From: Gammaproteobacteria bacterium
GTDB taxonomy: Bacteria > Pseudomonadota > Gammaproteobacteria > J113
Reading direction: 5' to 3'
NCBI GenBank assembly: GCA_003694425.1
Contig: RFJX01000073.1
Location: 1 to 6,467 of the forward strand
DNA length: 6,467 nucleotides
The notes under the pieces were generated by a model. The model was given only the letters and a program-made list of their open reading frames with translations. It ran no database searches and was not told the origin of the DNA. Positions 1 to 5,674 of this stretch are shown here, piece after piece. Position numbers and translations under genes: made by a program. Each line of letters opens with the position of its first letter. Within the stretch, counting starts at the first letter, position 1.

Positions 1-293
1 GCCCCAGGCTGTCGGTACCGGTCGGAGCCCGGAACGGGGAGACCGACGACCCGGTGGCCGAAGCGGAGGACCACCTGCAGTACGGCAACCCGGAGGCCGC
101 AATCTCGATCCTGCGCGCGCATCTCCACCGCGACCCCACCGATGAACGCGCGGGGGCGCTGCTGGTGGAGCTCTTCCGCCACGCCGGAGACCGGGAACCG
201 GCCCTGGAGCTGCGTCGCGAGATGCAGGATACGGGAGCCGAAGGGAGCCGCTGGTGGCGGGAGCTGGGGGTCTGGCTCGGGGAGAACGGGTGA
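1..293 (+). CDS. FimV/TPR-like C-terminal region (5'-truncated by window)
   Basis: This is the 3' end of a gene whose reading frame is open back to base 3, so the true start lies outside the window. A GTG at 54 exists but lies inside the conserved block and is probably not the start. The visible residues contain DPVAEAEDHLQYGNPEAAIS, which closely resembles the start of the FimV C-terminal TPR-like module (DPVAEAdvYlaYG...QAe.iL...L). A second helical pair follows (LLVELFRHAGDREPALELRR). In FimV/HubP proteins this module mediates protein contacts in cell-pole organisation, type IV pilus function and local signalling. The tail GSRWWRELGVWLGENG is short. The stop is one base before the next ATG, so the gene is probably cotranscribed with the signalling genes downstream. 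It could be another TPR protein rather than a true FimV, because the LysM and membrane parts cannot be seen. Confidence 0.72.
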   Translation, partial: PRLSVPVGARNGETDDPVAEAEDHLQYGNPEAAISILRAHLHRDPTDERAGALLVELFRHAGDREPALELRREMQDTGAEGSRWWRELGVWLGENG

Positions 294-294
294 A

Positions 295-1599
295 ATGAAG
301 GCCTTGTCCCTCGACCTGGTCGGTGCCACCCGCCGCACCCGACAGACGCTGGAGCTGCTGTTTGACAGCCGGGCCGGAGGACGTTACCGCTTCACCGAAA
401 CCGCCGAGGCCCGCGCGGTGATCGTCGACCTGGACGGCATCGGGGCCCGGGAAGAATGGCGCCGCTACCGGGAACAGCACCCCGGGCGCCCGGCCCTGCT
501 CATCTCGCTGCGGGACCACCCCTGTGAGGAACCCGACCTGCTCCTGCGCAAGCCCTTCCGTTCGGGTGACCTGTTGAAGGCACTGGCGCGGCTGGAATCG
601 GCCCTGGCGGAGAGCGTCCACAGTGTCCCCCTCAGTGCCACTGCCGGCACCGTGACGGCAGAGGGACGGGCGGGACCGGCCCGGGTACTCCCGATCGCGG
701 AGGGACCCGTCTCTCCCGAACCCTCGCGCACCACATCGACCCGCGAGCCCCGGCACACCGCAACCGTCAGCCGCACCACGGCCACCGCCTCCGAGCCCGG
801 CAGCCACACCATGGCCGCCTTCTTCGACCTGACGACGGCGGTCCCGGACAGCGAGCTGCCGGAGCAGGAGCGCTTCCGTGAGCTCTGCGGGGAGCATCCC
901 GACATCGACCCGGAGGACCCCGCGGCGGTCGCCGCCATCCGGCTCGAGGACCGCAACCACCTCATCCGGCGACTGCGCGACATCCTGCGCGCGACCGGCG
1001 ACAGCACCCCGACCCGCCTCGTCACCATCCGCGGGCGGCACCACCTGCTCCTCTATGGGGGGGAGGAGATCCGTTGCGACATCGGTGACGATACGCTCAA
1101 GGCCCTCGCCGGTTCACCCATCGCCGACGAGGAGTTCGAGGTCGAGCCCCGGCCGCTCACCCCCGACAAGGTCCCCTGGAGCAGTGCCATGATCAGCCTG
1201 CGCAGTGACGCCTTCCTCTGGAAACTGGCCCTCTGGACCTACCGCGGCCGGCTGCCGGCCGGTTTTGACCTGCAACAGCGGGTCTTCCTGCGCCACTGGC
1301 CCAATCTCACCCGGCTGCTGGAGGTGCCTGACGCAACGAGAATCGCCGCCCTGTGGCTGGAGCACCCCATGACCCTGCCCTTCACCGCCCGCGCCCTCCA
1401 GGTACCGCAGCGCCATGTATTCGCCTTCTACAATGCCGCCCACAGCATCGGGCTGGCCGGAATCGTCAAACGGGAGAGTGACACCCTGATGGAACAGTCG
1501 ATACCTCACCGCAGCCCCCAGCGCGGCCTCTTCAACCGGATCGTCAACCACCTCCAGCGGGGTCTGCGCCTGCGCAAGCGCGAGGATGAGGAGGCATGA
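295..1599 (+). CDS. Degenerate receiver-domain protein with helical C-terminal domain
   Basis: This is a 434-residue cytosolic protein with no signal peptide or membrane segment. I chose the ATG at 295 because it lies one base after the previous stop and GGGGAG sits 10 bases upstream. The frame is open further up (to 142), but that part overlaps the previous gene. Residues 1-105 resemble a response-regulator receiver: AVIVDLDG (41-48) fits strand 3 with an Asp at 45 or 47, S71 fits the switch Ser/Thr, and KPF (86-88) is the conserved Lys-Pro. The acidic pair after strand 1 is missing, so it may be a pseudo-receiver. Residues about 108-175 are a Ser/Thr/Pro/Arg-rich linker. The C-terminal part (from about W295) is helical and ends in LGVP-like and FYNAAHSIGL segments that suggest a winged helix or similar fold; I do not recognise the family. 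The start of the following kinase gene overlaps its stop by 4 bp, so it is a likely partner or substrate of that kinase. Confidence 0.85.
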   Translation: MKALSLDLVGATRRTRQTLELLFDSRAGGRYRFTETAEARAVIVDLDGIGAREEWRRYREQHPGRPALLISLRDHPCEEPDLLLRKPFRSGDLLKALARLESALAESVHSVPLSATAGTVTAEGRAGPARVLPIAEGPVSPEPSRTTSTREPRHTATVSRTTATASEPGSHTMAAFFDLTTAVPDSELPEQERFRELCGEHPDIDPEDPAAVAAIRLEDRNHLIRRLRDILRATGDSTPTRLVTIRGRHHLLLYGGEEIRCDIGDDTLKALAGSPIADEEFEVEPRPLTPDKVPWSSAMISLRSDAFLWKLALWTYRGRLPAGFDLQQRVFLRHWPNLTRLLEVPDATRIAALWLEHPMTLPFTARALQVPQRHVFAFYNAAHSIGLAGIVKRESDTLMEQSIPHRSPQRGLFNRIVNHLQRGLRLRKREDEEA

Positions 1600-3089
1600 G
1601 CCGCGGTCAGGCCCTGCCGCCGGGTAGCGAACTGAACGAATACCGCATCGATGAGCAGCTGGGCAAGGGGGCCTTCGCCCACACCTACCGGGCCTGGGAT
1701 CGTCACCTGGAGACACCGGTCGCGATCAAGGAGTTCTTCCTGGCCGACTATGTAGTCCGGCAGGGGGACCGAGTGGCGCTGCGCTTCCCGGAACATGCCG
1801 AGTTCTACCAGTGGGCCCTGGAGCGCTTTCTCAGGGAGGCCCGGATCCTGGCCCGCTTCCGCCATCCCAACATCGTGCGGGTGCGTCGCTATTTCACCGC
1901 CAACCGGACGGCCTATATCGTCATGGACCACGAGGAGGGCCGCAGCCTGGATCAGGTGCTGGAAGAGGGCGCGGTGCAGATCGACGAGTCCTGGCTGCGC
2001 GGCCTGCTGATCCCGCTGCTGGAGGGGCTGCGGGAGGTGCACGAGAAGCGCTACCTGCATCGCGACATCAAGCCCGGCAACATATTCATCCGGGAGGACG
2101 GCTCGCCGCTGTTGCTGGACTTCGGCGCGGCCCGCCTGGAGATAGGTGCCACCAGCCACGATCAGACCACCATCTTCACCCCCGGCTACGCGCCCGTGGA
2201 GCAGTACGACAGCCAGTCACCCCAGGCCCCCTGCTCCGATCTGTACGCCCTGGGGGCGACCCTCTACCGCTGTATCAACGGCAAGCGCCCGCAGGAGGCC
2301 ACCAGGCGGCTGCAGCGGGTGCGGGCGGGACAGACCGACCCCATGACCCCGGCCACCGGGCTGACGGCGAGCGGCTGCAGCCGCGGCTTCCTCGAGGTGA
2401 TCGACTGGATGCTCGCGATCGAACCACGGGAACGGCCGCAGACGGTGGATGCGCTGCTGGAACGGCTGGAGCGGGAGGCCCCGGCCGCCGGAGATCGGGG
2501 CGCGGTCTTCCTCTACCGGCCCAGACGTGCGGTGCGCCAGCACAAGATCGTGATCACCGGGCCGGTCGGGGCCGGCAAGAGCACCGCGATCCGGACCCTG
2601 AGCGACATCCCCGTGGTGGAGACCGACCAGCAGGCCAGCGACATGACCGCCGAACGGAAGCAGACCACCACCGTGGCCATGGACTACGGCATGATGACCC
2701 TGTCGCAGAACGAGCGGCTGCACCTCTACGGCACGCCGGGTCAGGAGCGCTTCGACTTCATGTGGGAGATCCTCCAGGAAGGCGGCATCGGGCTGGTCCT
2801 GCTGATCGACAACACGCGCCGGGACCCCTTCCAGGACCTCGATTTCTTTCTCCGGGCGTTTCGTGATTTCATAAGGCGCACGAAGGTCGTGATCGGGGTC
2901 ACCCGCATGGACCTCAGCCCGGACCCGCCGCTGGAGGCCTATCACCGCCACCTGGCGACCGAACGCAATGAATGGAGGATCAAGGCGCCGGTCATGGAAG
3001 TGGATGCGCGCAGCTACCAGGACATGTCGATGCTGGTGAGGTCCCTGCTCTGCACCATCGACCCGGGCGTGGAAGACTTCAATGTCTGA
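1596..3089 (+). CDS. Ser/Thr protein kinase fused to MglA/COG2229-like small GTPase
   Basis: This is a 497-residue soluble fusion protein. Its ATG overlaps the previous stop (ATGA), with GAGGAGG just upstream. Residues about 16-293 are a Hanks-type kinase with all key elements: glycine loop GKGAFAHTY (23-31), ATP-binding K45 in AIKEF, helix-C E81, HRDIKPGN (155-162, catalytic D157), DFG (175-177) and GYAPVEQY (197-204, the APE equivalent). The loop between DFG and this motif carries T186, S187, T191, T192 and T195, candidate autophosphorylation sites. Residues about 314-490 are a small GTPase with P-loop GPVGAGKST (322-330), switch-I TTT (357-359), G3 motif YGTPGQERF (378-386) and TRMD (436-439) in place of NKxD. 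The missing Asp in G3 is a feature shared with MglA (TVPGQ) and with COG2229 GTPases. No transmembrane helix or PASTA domain is present. The kinase is very probably active and the GTPase probably binds GTP. Targets are unknown; the receiver-like protein and the roadblock proteins of this operon are the obvious candidates. Confidence 0.95.
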   Translation: MSRGQALPPGSELNEYRIDEQLGKGAFAHTYRAWDRHLETPVAIKEFFLADYVVRQGDRVALRFPEHAEFYQWALERFLREARILARFRHPNIVRVRRYFTANRTAYIVMDHEEGRSLDQVLEEGAVQIDESWLRGLLIPLLEGLREVHEKRYLHRDIKPGNIFIREDGSPLLLDFGAARLEIGATSHDQTTIFTPGYAPVEQYDSQSPQAPCSDLYALGATLYRCINGKRPQEATRRLQRVRAGQTDPMTPATGLTASGCSRGFLEVIDWMLAIEPRERPQTVDALLERLEREAPAAGDRGAVFLYRPRRAVRQHKIVITGPVGAGKSTAIRTLSDIPVVETDQQASDMTAERKQTTTVAMDYGMMTLSQNERLHLYGTPGQERFDFMWEILQEGGIGLVLLIDNTRRDPFQDLDFFLRAFRDFIRRTKVVIGVTRMDLSPDPPLEAYHRHLATERNEWRIKAPVMEVDARSYQDMSMLVRSLLCTIDPGVEDFNV

Positions 3090-3714
3090 CTACGAGATCG
3101 TTCCGGACGGTTTCCTGGGCGTGACCCCGGCCGGGGCCTATTACGCGGTCTCCGATGACCGCGAGGAGCCGGCCCGCGAACTGTTGCGGGCCCTGCTGGA
3201 AGAGGCGCGGACTCCGCCCTGCACGCCGGAGGAACTGGCGCGGCTGAGCGGGATCCCCGACCTGGACTCGATCGGCGAGCTGGTCTGGCGGATGGAGGAG
3301 GCGGGCTGGCTGCGCGGGCTCGAGCAGCCCAGAGCGGCCCCTGACTGCGACATGGAGGGCAGCGTACCGAGGCTGCTGGCGGCGCTCTCGGACCACGGAC
3401 AGGCCTGCCTGGCGGACACCGCGGGCTTCTATCTCGCCCGTGCCGGCTTCCCCCACGAGGCCGCCGAGGAACTGGCCGCCCTCTCCGCCGACCTGGGCTC
3501 GCTCCACGATCGCCACCGGGGACTGCTGCAGAACAATCTGAGGCTGCCCGGTTCGGCCTGGGGACTGATCGACGCGGCGGGCCACAGTCGGCTGGGGATC
3601 TGGCCGCTGTTCATCGGCGGGCACCGCTTCAGTCTGGTGATCGAGGGCCCGCCCCGCTTCGCCCAGCCGGCCTTCAGTGACTTCGTCTGGTCCCTGTGCA
3701 ACCGTTACAGATGA
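3082..3714 (+). CDS. Winged-helix plus divergent roadblock-like protein
   Basis: This is a 210-residue soluble protein. Its ATG lies 8 bp inside the end of the kinase-GTPase gene, with GGAAG about 6 bases upstream, which implies translational coupling. Residues about 27-82 look like a small winged helix: EPARELLRALLEEA, then TPEELARLSGI, then a putative recognition helix SIGELVWRMEEAGWLRGL. Residues about 92-210 follow the roadblock/LC7 pattern loosely: an amphipathic helix (VPRLLAALSDHG), a strand with the Asp-x-x-Gly turn (ACLADTAGFYLARAGF), a long helix (EAAEELAALSADLGSL), then later strands (LGIWPLFIGGHRFSLVIEG) and a final helix ending in LCNRYR. Proteins of this fold bind MglA-type GTPases as activating or exchange factors. 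The divergence from the canonical roadblock protein next door suggests a distinct role, such as heterodimer partner or adaptor. The domain call rests on pattern reading only. Confidence 0.82.
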   Translation: MSDYEIVPDGFLGVTPAGAYYAVSDDREEPARELLRALLEEARTPPCTPEELARLSGIPDLDSIGELVWRMEEAGWLRGLEQPRAAPDCDMEGSVPRLLAALSDHGQACLADTAGFYLARAGFPHEAAEELAALSADLGSLHDRHRGLLQNNLRLPGSAWGLIDAAGHSRLGIWPLFIGGHRFSLVIEGPPRFAQPAFSDFVWSLCNRYR

Positions 3715-3821
3715 AGACCGGAACGGGCAAGACGGCTGCCGGAAGCTCCGGGGCCAGGCCGGGACCCGGACCACGGATTGCGAAATACCCCTGACAGCCC
3801 CTGTGGGGGCGGGAGAAGAAG

Positions 3822-4184
3822 ATGCGCGAAGAGATGCTGGTATCCATCCTCAACGATCTGAACGGCAGCTCGGCCGACATCGAGGCCTCGGCGGTCATCT
3901 CCACCGACGGCCTGATCATCGCCAGCGTATTGCCGGCGACGCTCGACGAGGACCGGGTCGGGGCGATGAACGCCGCCATGCTCACCCTGGGCGATCGCAG
4001 CGCCCAGGAGCTCAACCGCGGCGAGCTGGAACAGGTGATGGTGAAGGGGAGCGACGGCTACATCCTGATGACCCATGCCGGCCGGGACGCCGTGCTCTCG
4101 GTGCTGGCCAAGGCCAACGCCAAGCTGGGGCTGATCTTCCTCGACGCCCGCCGGGCCGCCGAGCAGATCGCGAAGATCCTGTGA
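3822..4184 (+). CDS. Roadblock/LC7 domain protein (MglB-like GTPase regulator)
   Basis: This is a 120-residue protein made of a single roadblock/LC7 domain, the usual length for the bacterial family. The ATG at 3822 is preceded by GGGAG at 3811-3815. The family pattern is complete: helix 1 LVSILNDLNG, strands SAVISTDGLIIASVLP with the conserved Asp-Gly-Leu, long helix VGAMNAAMLTLGDRSAQEL, strands EQVMVKGSDGYILMTHAG and AVLSVLAKANAKLGLIFLDA, and final helix RRAAEQIAKIL. Such proteins dimerise and control Ras-like bacterial GTPases, as MglB does for MglA, or act as exchange factors. The obvious partner is the GTPase half of the kinase fusion at 1596-3089. It lies 107 bp after the previous gene and 28 bp before the FIST gene, on the same strand. 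Confidence 0.93.
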   Translation: MREEMLVSILNDLNGSSADIEASAVISTDGLIIASVLPATLDEDRVGAMNAAMLTLGDRSAQELNRGELEQVMVKGSDGYILMTHAGRDAVLSVLAKANAKLGLIFLDARRAAEQIAKIL

Positions 4185-4199
4185 ACCGCGGGCTGCGCG

Positions 4200-4206
4200 A
4201 GGAGGT
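4200..4206 (+). promoter_or_regulatory. Strong Shine-Dalgarno of the FIST gene
   Basis: AGGAGGT at 4200-4206 is a perfect match to the 16S anti-Shine-Dalgarno, six bases before the ATG at 4213. It is the best ribosome binding site in the window. It settles the FIST start and suggests the sensor is translated more strongly than its neighbours. Confidence 0.8.
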
Positions 4207-4212
4207 TTCGTC

Positions 4213-5436
4213 ATGAGCGTCATCAAGATCGGTCTGGGTCACGATAGCGATCCGGTTACCGCGGCCCGCCTCGCGATGGAGAACACGCCGAGGCCGCAGC
4301 TGGCCATCGTATTCTCCGCATTCTCCATCGATCCGGAGCAGACCCACCGGGCCCTGCGCGAGGTGCTGGGCGAGACCCCCATCTTCGGCGGCACCTCGGC
4401 GGGGGAGTTCAGCAGCATCGCGGATGCCCCGCGGGAGGACAGCGTGGTGGTGATGACCCTGCAGAGCTCCTATCTCAGCGCCGGAGTGGGGATCGGGCGC
4501 AACCTCTCCACGGCCCCGGAGGCGTGTGCCCGGGAGGCGGTGCAGGAGGCCTACAGCAACCTGCAGCCCAATCCCGCCGTGATGTCCCTGATGACCATCG
4601 CCATGGACCAGAAGGGGGCCGAGGCATCCCGGATCCGCCCCTACGTCAATCTCATCCTGCCCGATGGCAGCACCTCGAAGGAGGAACCCTTCATGCGGGT
4701 CCTGCTGGAGGAGACCGGGACCGGTTCCCAGGTGGTGGGAGGGTCGAGTGCGAACGACTTCAAGGCCGACCATACCTGGCAGTTCGGTCGCGAGGCCGTC
4801 CGTGACGGCGCCGTGGTGGCCGCCCTCTCCAGCGGCCTGAAGATGGGTACCGCGATGGGCCACCCCTACTTCCCCAGCAACAAGGGGGCGGTGGTGACGC
4901 GGGCCTCTGGCCGCACCGTGTATGAGCTGGATCGCAGGCCGGCGGTGGAGGTGTTGCGCAACCTGATCGGCTCGGACGAGCTGGACTTCGACACCTTCGC
5001 CCAGCACCCGTTCGGCATCAAGTCATCGGACGTGTTCGGCGAATACACCATCAAGAGCGCGGCCGCGGTCAACGAGGACGGCAGCATCGGCTTCCTCGCC
5101 GAGATCCCGGAGGGCGCCTATCTGCGGTACATGCAGTCCGACCGGGGCTACGCCATCGCCAGCTTCAAGAAGACCCTGGAGAAGGCGATGGCCGATGCCG
5201 GCAGGCCGAAGCGGGTCGCCGCGGTGATCGTCTTCAACTGCATCCTGCGCCACCTGCTCAAATGCCGCCTGGAGGTGGATGACCTGGCCATCGTCCGGGA
5301 GGTATGCGGGGAGGACACCGCCCTCATCGGCTTCAACACCTTCGGCGAACAGGGCATGACCCGCGGCGGTTCCCTCGGCCACTACAACCAGACCGCCACC
5401 ATCCTGGTCATCGGCGACGAGCTGATCACCCAGTAG
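4213..5436 (+). CDS. FIST N/C-domain sensory protein (stand-alone)
   Basis: This is a 407-residue protein consisting only of FIST_N and FIST_C, a sensory module found in bacteria and archaea and proposed to bind small ligands such as amino acids. FIST_N runs from about residue 20 to 230 and includes IFGGTSAGEF (57-66) and GGSSANDF (176-183), both glycine-rich signatures of the family. FIST_C runs from about 235 to 400 and includes FNCILRHLL with C343, GFNTFGEQG (373-381) and the terminal HYNQTATILVIG (from 390). No transmembrane helix, HAMP, GGDEF, kinase or methyl-accepting segment is attached. The protein must therefore act through partners, and the adjacent roadblock, GTPase and kinase genes are the best candidates. 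The start is fixed by the perfect AGGAGGT six bases upstream. It is the last gene of the + strand run, and its TAG is only 4 bp from the inverted-repeat element. Confidence 0.95.
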   Translation: MSVIKIGLGHDSDPVTAARLAMENTPRPQLAIVFSAFSIDPEQTHRALREVLGETPIFGGTSAGEFSSIADAPREDSVVVMTLQSSYLSAGVGIGRNLSTAPEACAREAVQEAYSNLQPNPAVMSLMTIAMDQKGAEASRIRPYVNLILPDGSTSKEEPFMRVLLEETGTGSQVVGGSSANDFKADHTWQFGREAVRDGAVVAALSSGLKMGTAMGHPYFPSNKGAVVTRASGRTVYELDRRPAVEVLRNLIGSDELDFDTFAQHPFGIKSSDVFGEYTIKSAAAVNEDGSIGFLAEIPEGAYLRYMQSDRGYAIASFKKTLEKAMADAGRPKRVAAVIVFNCILRHLLKCRLEVDDLAIVREVCGEDTALIGFNTFGEQGMTRGGSLGHYNQTATILVIGDELITQ

Positions 5437-5440
5437 GCCT

Positions 5441-5468
5441 CACCACGGAGACACGGAGGGCACGGAGA
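5441..5468 (+). repeat. Left terminal inverted repeat (three CACGGAG units)
   Basis: This 28-bp arm is perfectly complementary to the arm at 5640-5667. It holds CACGGAG at 5444-5450, 5452-5458 and 5461-5467, so the units recur every 8 and 9 bp. Confidence 0.9.
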
Positions 5469-5480
5469 TGCCTGCATGAA

Positions 5481-5523
5481 GGTTCAATGGATATCTCCTT
5501 GAGTGGGCACAATGTATTGAACC
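5481..5523. repeat. Internal inverted repeat GGTTCAAT / ATTGAACC
   Basis: GGTTCAAT (5481-5488) and ATTGAACC (5516-5523) are an exact 8-bp inverted repeat around a 27-nt loop that contains GATATC. It lies near the left end of the terminal-repeat element and is likely part of that element's structure. Confidence 0.6.
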
Positions 5524-5596
5524 ATCAGCCGGCAGAACCGGGAATCCTGCATACCGCAGTTGCTGAAACCACGAGGTGTCAGTGATCGTTCCTGAA

Positions 5597-5619
5597 CGGC
5601 CGGGCACAATGCCGGACCG
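5597..5619. repeat. Internal hairpin CGGCCGG / CCGG-A-CCG
   Basis: Seven G-C pairs form between 5597-5603 and 5612-5619, with one bulged A (5616) and the 8-nt loop GCACAATG. No T-tract follows on either strand, so it is not a standard intrinsic terminator. It sits inside the inverted-repeat element and shares its loop sequence with the direct repeat at 5505-5514. Confidence 0.5.
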
Positions 5620-5639
5620 AGCCCCCCGAATCAGATGAC

Positions 5640-5667
5640 TCTCCGTGCCCTCCGTGTCTCCGTGGTG
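5640..5667 (-). repeat. Right terminal inverted repeat (three CTCCGTG units on +)
   Basis: This is the exact reverse complement of 5441-5468 over all 28 bases, checked base by base. The match stops on both sides. In transcripts from either strand the two arms could pair into a long perfect stem closing a 171-nt loop. Confidence 0.9.
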
Positions 5668-5674
5668 CGCATTT

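Larger units (their letters stand above)
5441..5667. mobile_element. MITE-like intergenic element with 28-bp perfect terminal inverted repeats
   Basis: This 227-bp non-coding element starts 4 bp after the FIST stop and ends 7 bp before the apt stop. Its ends are 28-bp perfect inverted repeats around a 171-bp interior. The interior is AT-richer than its surroundings (51 G/C in 100 bases counted at 5471-5570). It contains further inverted repeats (5481-5523, 5587-5598, 5597-5619) and a 10-bp direct repeat GGGCACAATG at 5505-5514 and 5602-5611. No transposase or convincing ORF is inside and I see no clean target-site duplication. From memory, CCACGGAGACACGGAG-type repeats occur in many unrelated bacterial genomes and give the TTETRRARR peptide in spurious ORFs, which is also seen here. 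The mobilising agent is unknown to me. It may alternatively be a static structured spacer acting on both convergent transcripts. Confidence 0.65.

Noticed and set aside
54..293. GTG at 54 as the true start of the first gene
   Set aside because: The frame is open to the window edge, and the FimV-like conserved block begins before this codon (DDP at 45-53).
142..294. Longer start (142) for the receiver-like protein
   Set aside because: It would overlap the preceding FimV-like frame for 150 bp in another frame. The ATG at 295 has a ribosome binding site and starts a receiver-like strand.
465..3774. Several long - strand ORFs opposite the operon genes (for example 465-1028, 1114-1716, 1506-2159, 2217-2951, 3079-3774)
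   Set aside because: High GC makes antisense frames stay open. Their products are low-complexity Arg/Gly/Pro/Gln-rich sequences with no recognisable domain, and the + strand genes have clear families.
5304..5585. + strand ORF running from the FIST 3' end into the element, containing TTETRRARR
   Set aside because: The peptide is the known by-product of reading the CACGGAG repeat as codons. The first part is an out-of-frame shadow of FIST.
5441..5667. CRISPR-like array suggested by repeated CACGGAG
   Set aside because: The repeats are 7 bp with 1-2 bp between them and occur in inverted arms. There are no spacer-sized units.
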